64,000 bases of DNA, from the NCBI GenBank assembly GCA_964242415.1, contig CAXTAT010000017.1:46684-110683 (forward strand), read 5' to 3'. Below, in pieces: positions 1-7,632 of this stretch. Source of the DNA: DASWOJ01 sp964242415. GTDB lineage: Bacteria; Pseudomonadota; Alphaproteobacteria; Acetobacterales; Acetobacteraceae. The position numbers and the translations under genes are program-made. The stretch's first letter is position 1, and each line of letters begins with the position of its first letter. The notes below the pieces were generated by a model. That model searched no databases, had not been told where the DNA came from, and was given only the letters and a program-made list of their open reading frames with translations.

Positions 1-303
1 GCCCAGCTCGCCCGGCGACAGCGCATAGTTGGCCGGCACATGGATCACCCCCGCCTTGCAGCAGGCGATCCAGAAAAGCAGGTAGAAATCGGAGTTCTGC
101 CCGAACGCCACCACCCGTTCGCCCCGCTCCAGCCCCCCGGCCCGCAGCCCGGCGGCGATCCGCCCGGTAACCGCGTCAAGCTCCCGGTAACTCCAGGCCC
201 GCCTCTCGAAGCGCAGGGCCGTGCGGTCCCTGAATCGGTCCGCGGCCCTGGCGAGCGCGTCGCCAATCGTGTTGCGCGCGGCGCGCCGTGCCATGGCATC
301 CAT
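1..303 (-). CDS. Acyl-CoA synthetase / AMP-dependent ligase, N-terminal part (runs off the window)
   Basis: This is the first ~101 residues of an ANL-family (AMP-dependent synthetase/ligase) protein, which would activate a carboxylic acid to an acyl-CoA. It starts at an ATG on the complement of 301-303 and continues past base 1. The visible part reads as the usual N-terminus: a disordered start, 'FEERRAWSYRELDAV', 'GERVVAFGQNS' and 'GVIHVPANY'. The AMP-binding P-loop and the catalytic lysine lie outside the window, so the substrate cannot be judged. It is divergent from the enoyl-CoA hydratase gene at 497, so the two may share a control region and act in the same acyl-CoA pathway. Confidence 0.85.
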   Translation of the reverse strand, partial: MDAMARRAARNTIGDALARAADRFRDRTALRFERRAWSYRELDAVTGRIAAGLRAGGLERGERVVAFGQNSDFYLLFWIACCKAGVIHVPANYALSPGELG

Positions 304-496
304 CCCAGCCCCCTTCCAACCGGTCAGCCCCCGCTGGCGTTGCGCCCCCGCTGGCATCGCGCCTCCGCCGGCTCCAGCTGCCCATGAACAAGCTTGACCA
401 CAACGCCGAGGTCACGGCCACGATGAAACCACGCCGGACCAACCTGCGCGCCACGCGTGCCGCCGCCCAATGCGCCCACCCGGCCAGGAGTGCCCC
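304..496. other. Divergent intergenic region
   Basis: This 193-base spacer lies between the divergent acyl-CoA synthetase and enoyl-CoA hydratase genes and must hold both promoters. I see a good Shine-Dalgarno (AGGAG at 486-490) for the gene starting at 497 but no clear operator. Confidence 0.5.
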
Positions 497-1273
497 ATGC
501 CCGTCATCACCGCCTTCAACCCTGTGACCGGCATCGGCCGCCTCACCTTCAACCGGCCCGAGGTGCTGAACGCGATCGACGTCCCGGCCGCCCTGGCCCT
601 GCGCGACGGCGTTCAACGCCTGGTCGCCGAACCCGGCCTGCGCTGCATCGTGCTGGCCGGCGCCGGGCGCGCCTTCGTGGCGGGTGGCGACATCGCCGCC
701 TTCGCCGCCGAGCCGGCCCGAGTGGTCGATGAACTCCTCGACGCGCTGCATCCCGCCATCCTGGCCCTGCGCGCCACCCCGGCCCCGGTGCTCGCGGTGG
801 TGCAGGGCGCCGCCGCCGGCGCGGGCCTCAGCCTGGTGCTCGGCGCCGACCTGGTGGTGGCGGGCGACCGCGCCCGCTTCGTGATCGCCTATGACCGCGT
901 CGGGGCCTCGCCGGATTGCGGCGGCACCTGGTTCCTGCCGCGGAAGGTCGGCCGCGCCCGGGCGTTCGAGATGATGCTGCTGGGCCAGGTGCTGGACGCC
1001 GAGGCGGCGCGCGCCGCGGGCATCGTCTCCCTGGTCGTGCCCGCCGCCGAGCTTGAGCGGCGCGCAGACGAGCTGGCCCACCGTGTCGCCGCCGGGCCGA
1101 CCGCCGCCTATGGCCGGTTCAAGCACCTGGTTGACGACGCGTTGGCGGCCCCGCTGGCCCAGCACCTGCAGGCGGAGCGCGAAGCCTTCCTGGCCTCGAC
1201 CGCGACTGCCGACTTCCGCGAGGGCGTCGCCGCCTTCATTGCCAAGCGCGAGCCGGTGTTCACTGGGGTCTGA
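497..1273 (+). CDS. Enoyl-CoA hydratase/isomerase family protein
   Basis: This 258-residue protein has the crotonase fold and would act on an acyl-CoA in the cytoplasm. The crotonase signature is visible: 'FNRPEVLNAID' near the start, the oxyanion-hole region 'GRAFVAGGDI', and 'GAAAGAGLSL'. The first hydratase glutamate is replaced (Ser/Leu in that stretch). The second position is Asp in 'ASPDCGGTWFLPR', the pattern of PaaG-like isomerases rather than classic hydratases, so isomerase or another crotonase chemistry is as likely as hydration. The ATG at 497 is chosen because AGGAG lies 7 bases upstream; an in-frame ATG at 470 has no such site. It heads the plus-strand cluster up to 5912. Confidence 0.88.
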   Translation: MPVITAFNPVTGIGRLTFNRPEVLNAIDVPAALALRDGVQRLVAEPGLRCIVLAGAGRAFVAGGDIAAFAAEPARVVDELLDALHPAILALRATPAPVLAVVQGAAAGAGLSLVLGADLVVAGDRARFVIAYDRVGASPDCGGTWFLPRKVGRARAFEMMLLGQVLDAEAARAAGIVSLVVPAAELERRADELAHRVAAGPTAAYGRFKHLVDDALAAPLAQHLQAEREAFLASTATADFREGVAAFIAKREPVFTGV

Positions 1274-1463
1274 CGACGGGGACCACGTTGCAGCCGGCCT
1301 GGCCTGCCCCGGGCACTCCGGCACCCGATCGCGTGCCAGGCCATGCCGGTGATGGCAGTGATGAGCGTGCTGCTGGCCCCGAACCCTCACCCCATCCACC
1401 GACATTGTCCTCGGATTCCGCATCGCCCCCCGATAGGCTCCGCAAGGCAGGCCGGGAGGCACC
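1274..1463. other. Intergenic region with an imperfect inverted repeat
   Basis: This 190-base spacer precedes the Rieske/GST/GMC cluster. An imperfect inverted repeat (GCCGGCCTGGCCTG near 1292 and CAGGCCATGCCGG near 1338) could be a terminator for the crotonase gene or part of a control site. Confidence 0.3.
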
Positions 1464-1721
1464 GTGAGAACCGTGGCTACCTTAACCTTCAGGGGCACAC
1501 TCGATCCCGCGCGGTTCATCGACTTCGCCGAGCACCGCGCCAGCCGCCTCGACCTGCATGCCCGGCTGGACGACGCCAGCCCGCAGGCCGTCACCATGAC
1601 CGTGGCCGGGGAAGCCGACCTGATCGACGCCTTCGAAATCGCCTGCAGCCTAGGCCCGGCAGGCTGCCTCGTCCGAGACTTCGCACGCCTGCCAAGCCGC
1701 GGCGCGGAGCCGGACAAATGA
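1464..1721 (+). CDS. Small acylphosphatase-like protein, catalytic residues not conserved
   Basis: This 85-residue protein starts at a GTG with GGAGG 4 bases upstream (1455-1459). Its layout follows the acylphosphatase fold: a first strand 'TLTFRGTLDPARF', a helix 'FIDFAEHRASRLDL', a middle strand 'AVTMTVAGEADLIDAFE' and a final 'SLGPAGCLVRDF'. The family's active-site arginine in the GVGFR loop and the asparagine in the W-x-x-N strand are not present at the matching places, so phosphatase activity is doubtful and a binding or structural role is more likely. Its stop overlaps the start of the Rieske gene (ATGA), so the two are translationally coupled. Confidence 0.7.
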   Translation: MRTVATLTFRGTLDPARFIDFAEHRASRLDLHARLDDASPQAVTMTVAGEADLIDAFEIACSLGPAGCLVRDFARLPSRGAEPDK

Positions 1722-2407
1722 CCCCCGAACCCGGCTGGTATCCGCTCGCCCTGGCGCAGGATGTCGAGACCGGCACCGCAGCCGGCACCCGCCTGTTCGG
1801 GCGCGAGCTGGTGGTGTGGCGCGACGACGCCGGCCAGGCCCATGTCTGGGAAGACCGCTGCCCGCACCGCGGCATGCGGCTGAGCTTCGGCTTCGTGCGC
1901 GGCGCACGCCTGGCCTGCCTATACCACGGCTGGCAGTTCGATGCCGCCGGGCACTGCCGCCACATCCCCGCCCACCCGCAGCTCACGGTGCCCGCGACCA
2001 TCACGGTCGAGCGTTGCACCGCCGCCGAGCGCCTCGGCGTGATCTGGGTGTTTTGCGGCGGCGATGCGGCAGGCACCTCGCCGCCCGGCGGCTGCCCCGG
2101 AACGGTGCCGGTGCGCAGCCTCGCCATGAACGCAGCCGCGGCACAGGTCACCGCAGCACTGCTGGCAGCCCCGTCGCCCTTCGCCGACGACGGCACGATC
2201 AGCGTCGAAGGCGCCTATCCCCTCCTGACCATCACGGCAGGCGCCGAACGCCTGTACGCCGCCGTCCAGCCAACCGGCGACGCTGAAACGATGCTGCACC
2301 TCGTTGCCGGACCCAGCCGGCTCGCCAGCCCGCCCCGCCTGTCGCTCTGGGCGGAGGCCCTGCGGCGTCAGGTGGAAGCCGACGCGTTCGGCGCGGCGAC
2401 CGCGTGA
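1718..2407 (+). CDS. Rieske [2Fe-2S] protein without a mononuclear-iron domain
   Basis: This 229-residue protein begins like an aromatic-ring-hydroxylating oxygenase ('GWYPLALAQDVE'). It carries a complete Rieske site: C48, H50, C67 and H70 in CPH and CLYHGW, with the classic 16-residue gap. After about residue 115 the usual catalytic half is missing. The remaining ~110 residues are Ala/Pro-rich and contain no N-x-x-D-x-x-H-x(4)-H iron site. By itself it can only carry electrons. Three genes later (5046) lies a protein with the opposite defect, so the two probably form one oxygenase. The start is the ATG overlapping the previous stop, and the stop overlaps the GST start (GTGA). Confidence 0.85.
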   Translation: MTPEPGWYPLALAQDVETGTAAGTRLFGRELVVWRDDAGQAHVWEDRCPHRGMRLSFGFVRGARLACLYHGWQFDAAGHCRHIPAHPQLTVPATITVERCTAAERLGVIWVFCGGDAAGTSPPGGCPGTVPVRSLAMNAAAAQVTAALLAAPSPFADDGTISVEGAYPLLTITAGAERLYAAVQPTGDAETMLHLVAGPSRLASPPRLSLWAEALRRQVEADAFGAATA

Positions 2408-3036
2408 CCAGCCTCGTGCTGTACGACTACGAATTGGACGAGAACTGCTACAAGGTCCGCCTGCTGCTCGCGGCCTTGGGCCTCGGCTGCCGCAAGGTCG
2501 CCGTCAACATGGTGCCCGGCGCCGAACAGACCCGGCCGCCGCTGCTCCTGCTCAACCCGCTCGGCACCCTGCCCATCCTGGAGGACGGTCCCACCACCCT
2601 GCGCGACGCCGAAGCGATCCTGGTCTACCTCGCACAACGCTACGATGCCGCTCGAAGCTGGCTTCCCGCCGATCCCGTCGCCTCGGGACAGGTGGTGATG
2701 TGGCTCACCTTCGCGGCTCGCGACCTCCACGCCGCCGTTGCGGCCCGGCGGCACGCCCTGTTCGATTGGCCCGCCGACCCACCCGCGACCGGGGCCGCCG
2801 CCCGCCGCGCCTTCCGGGTGATGGAGGACCATCTGACGGCCCGCCGCCTGGACGGCGCCGACTGGGTGGTGGGCGCCGGGCCAACGCTGGCCGACATCGC
2901 GCTGTTCCCCTCGTTCGCACTGAGCCGCGACTTCGGCATCGAGCACGAGGCTTACCCGGCGCTGCGCCGCTGGGTCCGGCGGGTGCGCACCATCCCCGGC
3001 TTCAGCACGATGCCCGGCATCCCGGACTACTATTGA
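2404..3036 (+). CDS. Glutathione S-transferase family protein
   Basis: This 210-residue cytosolic GST has an N-terminal thioredoxin-like domain ('LVLYDYELDENCYKVRLLL', 'NPLGTLPILED', 'LRDAEAILVYLA') and a helical C-terminal domain ending 'FSTMPGIPDYY'. The NPLGTLPIL and D-x-E-A-I blocks are the glutathione-binding elements. The N-terminal Ser/Tyr/Cys region ('DENCYK') suggests the maleylacetoacetate isomerase/zeta-like or beta type. It starts at a GTG overlapping the Rieske stop. In a cluster with a GMC alcohol oxidase and a Rieske oxygenase it may conjugate or isomerise a reactive intermediate, but the substrate is unknown. Confidence 0.88.
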   Translation: MTSLVLYDYELDENCYKVRLLLAALGLGCRKVAVNMVPGAEQTRPPLLLLNPLGTLPILEDGPTTLRDAEAILVYLAQRYDAARSWLPADPVASGQVVMWLTFAARDLHAAVAARRHALFDWPADPPATGAAARRAFRVMEDHLTARRLDGADWVVGAGPTLADIALFPSFALSRDFGIEHEAYPALRRWVRRVRTIPGFSTMPGIPDYY

Positions 3037-3046
3037 GGACCTGCCA

Positions 3047-3394
3047 ATGAAGCCATCAGCCACCATAGCCGGGCCGAAACGGGCCGGCGTCAGCGTGGTC
3101 TGCCGCTTGCCGGCCTCGCTGCCCAAGGAACTCCACCCCGCGCTCGATGCCGACTCGGACTTGCGCACCATCCCCGTCACCAACCAGGGCGCGGCCATGT
3201 GCGGCAGCGTGCTCCTGTCCGGCAAGCGGGCCGCGCTCGGAGCCACCTCGCCGTATCTCGCCGTTGCCAAGGCGGTGGTGCAGCCCAGGCTCCAGCGCAA
3301 GCACGGCGACGGCCGCGAAGACAAGTACGTCCTCGTGCGCCATGCCGAGGCGACCGAGGGCGTCGTGACCATGGGCCCGAGCGAGCGCAACTGA
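3047..3394 (+). CDS. Hypothetical protein, 115 residues
   Basis: I do not recognise this protein. It is basic and soluble, with no signal peptide or membrane segment, and has motifs such as 'TIPVTNQGAAMCGSV', 'GKRAALGATSPYLAVAKA' and 'KYVLVRHAEATEGVV'. GAGG lies 7 bases before the ATG, and its stop (TGA, 3392-3394) shares a base with the ATG of the GMC oxidoreductase, so it is very probably translated and coupled to it. It may be an accessory or assembly protein for the oxidase or oxygenase of this cluster, but that is only inferred from position. Confidence 0.65.
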   Translation: MKPSATIAGPKRAGVSVVCRLPASLPKELHPALDADSDLRTIPVTNQGAAMCGSVLLSGKRAALGATSPYLAVAKAVVQPRLQRKHGDGREDKYVLVRHAEATEGVVTMGPSERN

Positions 3395-4950
3395 TGCCCA
3401 CCCAAGCCCGGGACCTGCCGGCGGCGTTCGACTACATCGTGGTCGGCGGCGGCGCGGCGGGCTGCGTGCTCGCCCGCCGCCTGGCCGAAGACGGCGCCAC
3501 CGTGCTGCTGATCGAGGCGGGACCGAACGACGAAGGCATCCCAGCCATCGACGCGGCGAGCACCTGGACCGGCTTGCTCGGTGGCCCCCATGACTGGGGG
3601 TACGCCTATGCGCCCGGGCCTCATCTCAATGGCCGCGTGATCCCGATCCCACGGGGCCGCGTGCTGGGCGGCTCCAGCAGCATCAACGCCATGCTGTGGT
3701 ATCGCGGCCACCCCTCCGATTACCTGTCGTGGGAGGCGGCGGGCGCCGAGGGCTGGGGCTGGGACGCCATGCTGCCCTATTTCCGCCGCTCGGAGGATTG
3801 GCAGGGCGGCGCCTCACCCTGGCGCGGCGCCGGCGGCCCGATGCGCATCGAGCAGCCGGGCGACCCCCACCCGGTCGCCACGGCCATGCTGTCGGGCGCG
3901 GCCGACCTCGGCCTACCCGTCACCGACGACGGCAACGGCCCGGCGCCGGAGGGCGCCACGCTCGCCCAGTTCAACTGCCACGGCGACCGCCGCTGGAGCG
4001 CCGCACGCGGTTACCTGCGCCCCGCTGCCGCCTGGCCGAACCTGACCGTCCTCACCGGGTCGTTCGTGCTCGACCTCATGTTCGAGGGCACCCGGTGCCT
4101 CGGCGTCCACCACCTCTTGGATGGCGCCCCAACGGCCAGGCAGGCGAACGTGGAGGTGATCGTGGCGCTCGGTGCACTCGGCACGCCCCACCTGCTGACC
4201 CGGTCCGGCCTTGCGCACCCCGAGGACCTGCACCGGCTCGGCATCCCCGTGCGGGCCGCGCTGCCCGGCGTCGGCGGCAACCTGCAGGACCATCCCCTGC
4301 TCATGGGGATCAACTTCCGCGCCCGCCGGCCGCTGGGTCCGGTGCGCGGCAATGGCGGCGGCGCGATGCTGAACTGGCGCAGCCGGGCGGGGTTGCCCGG
4401 CCCCGACCTGCACGCCTTCGTGGTGCAGGGTCCGCACGCCCTGCCCGGCGTGGCTGAAGCCTATGACCTGGCAGGCGACGTCTTCGCCATCTCGCCGGGC
4501 CTGATGCGCTCGAAAAGCGTCGGCTTCCTCCGGGTGGATGAACCCGGCCCCAAGGGCCACCTGACGATCCAGCCCAACTTCCTAGCCGAACCCGACGACC
4601 TCGCAGCCCTGGTAACAGGCATCGACACGATCATGGACCTCGCAGAAACCGCCGCCTACCGCGACCTCGCCACAGGCCCGGCCGCGCCCGGCCGCCGGCT
4701 GACCGCCCAGGAGAAGGCCGACTTCGTGCGTCTCAGTTGCTCCACCTTCTTCCACCCCTGCGGAACCTGCGCCATGGGTGCAGGCGACGCCGCCGTCGTG
4801 GACCGGCACCTGCGCGTACGCGGCGTCCAGGCTCTGCGGATCGCCGACGCGTCGGTGTTCCCCACGATCCCGTCCTGCAACACCCAGGCGCCCGTCATCG
4901 CCCTGGCGGAGCGCGCGGCCGACATCATCAGGGGCCAGGAGAACCCATAA
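3394..4950 (+). CDS. GMC-family FAD-dependent oxidoreductase (choline dehydrogenase-like)
   Basis: This 518-residue flavoprotein would oxidise an alcohol. The FAD dinucleotide motif GGGAAG is at residues 18-23, followed by 'VLLIEAGP' and the GMC signatures 'GRVLGGSSSINAMLW' (about residues 88-102) and 'GALGTPHLLTRSG'. The C-terminal catalytic His is in 'HPCGTCAMG', and the second catalytic residue is the Asn of 'SCNTQAP' (the H/N pair of aryl-alcohol and choline oxidases). The ATG at 3394 overlaps the previous stop; longer in-frame starts would run through the upstream gene. The cluster suggests it works with the Rieske and GST proteins on one substrate, perhaps an aromatic or terpenoid alcohol. 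Confidence 0.9.
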   Translation: MPTQARDLPAAFDYIVVGGGAAGCVLARRLAEDGATVLLIEAGPNDEGIPAIDAASTWTGLLGGPHDWGYAYAPGPHLNGRVIPIPRGRVLGGSSSINAMLWYRGHPSDYLSWEAAGAEGWGWDAMLPYFRRSEDWQGGASPWRGAGGPMRIEQPGDPHPVATAMLSGAADLGLPVTDDGNGPAPEGATLAQFNCHGDRRWSAARGYLRPAAAWPNLTVLTGSFVLDLMFEGTRCLGVHHLLDGAPTARQANVEVIVALGALGTPHLLTRSGLAHPEDLHRLGIPVRAALPGVGGNLQDHPLLMGINFRARRPLGPVRGNGGGAMLNWRSRAGLPGPDLHAFVVQGPHALPGVAEAYDLAGDVFAISPGLMRSKSVGFLRVDEPGPKGHLTIQPNFLAEPDDLAALVTGIDTIMDLAETAAYRDLATGPAAPGRRLTAQEKADFVRLSCSTFFHPCGTCAMGAGDAAVVDRHLRVRGVQALRIADASVFPTIPSCNTQAPVIALAERAADIIRGQENP

Positions 4951-5036
4951 TGAGTGACGCGATCCACACCCTCGCCCGCCATGCCGCGGGGCCGCCCGGG
5001 CACGGGTACGCCTCACCGCAATCCACTGTCGGCTGA
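4950..5036 (+). CDS. Possible 28-residue leader or small ORF
   Basis: A short frame starts at an ATG sharing a base with the GMC stop (TAATG) and ends 9 bases before the next gene. It reads 'MSDAIHTLARHAAG' and continues Gly/Pro/Ser-rich. It could be a real micropeptide, a coupling leader that carries ribosomes to the next gene, or the remnant of a larger gene. Nothing in the sequence decides. Confidence 0.3.
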   Translation: MSDAIHTLARHAAGPPGHGYASPQSTVG

Positions 5037-5045
5037 GCCGGCGCC

Positions 5046-5912
5046 ATGGCCAAGACGACCGATCCCGTGGCGCTGAACCAGTGGTATGCCGTCGAGACGC
5101 TGACCGACCTCGCCGCGTCGCCCCGGCGCACACGGCTGCTCGGCCAGGACATCGCCTGCCACCGCGACCACCGCGGCCAAACGTTCGCCCATGAGGTCGC
5201 CACGGACGGAGCGCCCGGCCCGGCGCTGCCGACGCTGGAGCGCTACGGCTGCCTATGGACCACGCTCGGCTCCCCCGCCCGGCCGCTGTTCGAGATCGCG
5301 GAAGCCACCGAACCCGACCGGCAGATGGTGCTATGCGGCTGGACCCGAATGCGCGCCTCCGGCCCGCGCGTGGTCGAGAACTTCCTCGACATGGCGCACT
5401 TCCCGTTCGTCCACACCGGCATCCTGGGCGCCGAGCCGCATACCGCGGTGCCGCGCTACCATTCGGAGATCCGCCGCGACGTGGACGAGGTATGGGCCAG
5501 CAACTGCCAGTTCTTCCAGCCCCGCGTCACCGCAGCCGACTCCGCCGGGGCCTTCGCCCAACTGAGCTACCGCGTGCCGACGCCGTTCGCGGTGATGCTC
5601 TACCGGGTCTGCCCGGGGGCGCCCGCGCGCCTGGACGTCATCGCCCTGTTCATCCAGCCGGTCGAGGAGGATGTCTGCCGCGCGCAGCCGGTCATGTACC
5701 TCATCGACACGGCATCGTCGCTGACCGAGCTTCTCCGCTTCGAGCAGGTCATCTTCCTGCAGGACCGCATCATCGTCGAGAACCAGCGCCCGGTCCTCCT
5801 GCCGCTCGACCCGCGTTCCGAGATCCCGACCGGGGCCGACACCTCCTCCATCGCATACCGCCGCTGGCTGAAGGAAAAAGGCCTGCGCTACGGCACGGTC
5901 CCGCAGGGCTGA
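5046..5912 (+). CDS. Rieske-type oxygenase catalytic subunit with the Rieske cluster site deleted
   Basis: This 288-residue protein belongs to the pheophorbide-a-oxygenase/vanillate-demethylase-like branch. The mononuclear-iron site is intact: 'ENFLDMAHFPFVHTG' at about residues 109-123 gives the bridging Asp/Asn and two His ligands, and 'FLQDRIIVENQRP' near residue 235 gives the C-terminal Asp ligand. The N-terminus starts like a Rieske domain ('NQWYAVETLTDL', 'TRLLGQDIACHRD') but then jumps to 'ERYGCLWTTLG', so the ~50 residues holding CxH and CxxH are gone. Electrons must come from another protein. The Rieske-only product of 1718-2407 in the same cluster is the obvious partner. Confidence 0.85.
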   Translation: MAKTTDPVALNQWYAVETLTDLAASPRRTRLLGQDIACHRDHRGQTFAHEVATDGAPGPALPTLERYGCLWTTLGSPARPLFEIAEATEPDRQMVLCGWTRMRASGPRVVENFLDMAHFPFVHTGILGAEPHTAVPRYHSEIRRDVDEVWASNCQFFQPRVTAADSAGAFAQLSYRVPTPFAVMLYRVCPGAPARLDVIALFIQPVEEDVCRAQPVMYLIDTASSLTELLRFEQVIFLQDRIIVENQRPVLLPLDPRSEIPTGADTSSIAYRRWLKEKGLRYGTVPQG

Positions 5913-5948
5913 CGCGAAGGCGCCCCGACCATCGGCGTTGGTGCATGG

Positions 5949-5978
5949 ATGCCGGCATGACATCAGCCGTGCCGGCAT
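5949..5978. terminator. Possible bidirectional terminator hairpin
   Basis: ATGCCGGCA (5949-5957) can pair with TGCCGGCAT (5970-5978) across a 12-base loop. It sits between two convergent genes (ends at 5912 and 6037). There is no strong T-run. Confidence 0.4.
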
Positions 5979-6036
5979 GCTCCTCCCATGCCGTTCAAGC
6001 ACGCCGCCGCCGCCGCACTCCGCGGGTCCGCCCGCC

Positions 6037-7326
6037 TCACGCCAACAGCGGCCGGTGCGCCGTCTCGGGCGCCATCGCGATGAACGGCAGTCCCACCACG
6101 TACACCAGCGACAGAACCGAGATGGCCACCGGATACCCGCCCGTCCACAGCGCCACCGTCCCCACGAGCACCGGCCCCCCGGCGCCCAGCAGCCGGCCGA
6201 AGCTGAACGCGAACCCCGACCCGGCCCCCCGCCGCGCCGACGGGAACATCTCCGGCAGCCAGATCGTCGTCAGCGCGAACACGCCGTTGGTGGTGAACCC
6301 AAGCAGCGGCAGCAGGCACATGAACACCACCAGGTTGTCCAGCAACTGGATCGCCACGTAGTACGACAGCACGATCATCACCATCGAGCCCAGGAAGAAC
6401 AGCACCGCCGTACGCCGCCGGCTGCCGATCGCCTGGGTGATCCAAGGCATCAGCAGGCACCCCGCCAGCGTCCCGCAGTTGGTGATCAACCCGCATACCG
6501 CGCCCATCGTCTGCCCATGCGCCGGTGTCGCCCCCGCTGCCACCAGCCGCGTCGCCACCACCGTCGGCGCCCAGAAGTTCGACGACCAAAGGCCGAAGAT
6601 CATGCACGCCATCAGCAGCGCCGCCGCCCAGGTCGTCCGCGCCTGCCCCCGCCTGAACAGCGCCCCGAACGAGGACTCCGCGCCCGCCGCCCGCCGCGGC
6701 GGCTCGCTGATGTTGCGCCGCAGGTAGATCGTCAGCAGTGCCGGCGCGACCCCCAGGAAGAACATCCCGCGCCACCCGAGCGTCCCTGCGCACACCAGCG
6801 TCGCGAACGCTGCCAGGAACAGCCCGGTCGGCGTCGCCGTGTGCAGCCACCCCGCCAGCCGCACCCGCATGTGCTCGGGCACCGATTCGTGCAGCAGCGG
6901 CGTCCCCGCGGCCCACTCCCCGCCGATCCCGAACCCGGCCACGAACCGGAACACCGCGAACATCACCAGCCCCGTCGCCAGCCCGCACAGCCCGGTGAAC
7001 ACCGAGTACACGAGCACCGTCAGGCACATGACTCGGACCCGGCCAACCTTGTCCGCCGCCCAGCCCCAAACCATCGAGCACGCCCAGCCCAGCATGAAAA
7101 CCGAGAACAGCAGGCCGCCATACAACCCGATATTGGCCCGCGATGCCTCGATCCCGCTCGCCGGCAGCAGTTCCGTCAAGGCCGCGACGAGGACGTAGCT
7201 GTACATCGAGGAGTCGAACCCATCGAGCATCCAGCCGAACCAGGTGGCCCAGAACACCCGCACGGGGGATGTGGCAGCAACGGCGGGAACGCCGTCCAAG
7301 CGGACAGAACGTGCGTGGCTCGACAT
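6037..7326 (-). CDS. MFS transporter, sialate/carboxylate-type (SHS-like)
   Basis: This 429-residue inner-membrane protein has about 12 hydrophobic segments. The typical MFS loop 'GWAADKVGRVRVM' lies between TM2 and TM3. 'GFGIGGEWAAGTPLLHESVPEHMR' in TM4-5 is the pattern of sialate:H+ symporter and aromatic-acid:H+ symporter groups, so a carboxylate substrate is likely. It converges on the split-oxygenase cluster and is divergent from the Baeyer-Villiger monooxygenase gene, so it may import a substrate for either. The ATG has GGAG in the upstream region. Confidence 0.88.
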   Translation of the reverse strand: MSSHARSVRLDGVPAVAATSPVRVFWATWFGWMLDGFDSSMYSYVLVAALTELLPASGIEASRANIGLYGGLLFSVFMLGWACSMVWGWAADKVGRVRVMCLTVLVYSVFTGLCGLATGLVMFAVFRFVAGFGIGGEWAAGTPLLHESVPEHMRVRLAGWLHTATPTGLFLAAFATLVCAGTLGWRGMFFLGVAPALLTIYLRRNISEPPRRAAGAESSFGALFRRGQARTTWAAALLMACMIFGLWSSNFWAPTVVATRLVAAGATPAHGQTMGAVCGLITNCGTLAGCLLMPWITQAIGSRRRTAVLFFLGSMVMIVLSYYVAIQLLDNLVVFMCLLPLLGFTTNGVFALTTIWLPEMFPSARRGAGSGFAFSFGRLLGAGGPVLVGTVALWTGGYPVAISVLSLVYVVGLPFIAMAPETAHRPLLA

Positions 7327-7632
7327 GGACTCCTCCCGCGGGCTCTGCGGCCCTGCACGCTCAGCCTAAACCCGGCTGGACGCTCGACGCCAGAGCCGCC
7401 GGGTCACGCGGCCTGCAACGGCCACGGCGGCGCTGGTTCAGCTTGGGCAAGGGGTATCCAAGGACCAGCGGAGGAACGCCCCTCCCACGCCGCGCCAGTC
7501 CAGGACGCCACTGGACGGGTCCATGCAACAACGCCTCCCGCGCCCCAGCCCGCCACATCTACGAAACCAACGGCATGGCAACCCCGTGCCGGACTGGATA
7601 AGCTGCCGGCCGCAAGACGCAGGAGCGCCACC
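7327..7632. other. Divergent intergenic region containing a dispersed repeat
   Basis: This 306-base spacer separates the MFS and monooxygenase genes. About 98 bases of it (7437-7534) belong to a repeat also found near 38.1 kb. AGGAG at 7621-7625 is the ribosome binding site for the gene at 7633. I see no clear promoter boxes. Confidence 0.5.
7437..7534 (+). repeat. Dispersed intergenic repeat, copy A
   Basis: The stretch from TTCAGCTTGGGCAAGG to GGGTCCATGCAACAACGCC matches, with substitutions and small gaps, the stretch 38136-38226. Shared blocks in order are TTCAGCTTG, a TATCC/TACCC-AAGG block, GGAG, CCC-ACGCC, and the 3' core ACGCCA-TGG-CGGGTCC-TGCAAC. The 3' core can also be seen less well on the minus strand at 43206-43233. 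The repeat type is not known to me. Confidence 0.5.

Noticed and set aside
176..1867. A 563-codon minus-strand open frame over the crotonase and Rieske genes
   Set aside because: Low-complexity Gly/Ala/His-rich translation with no domain; the opposite strand has clear family motifs and ribosome binding sites.
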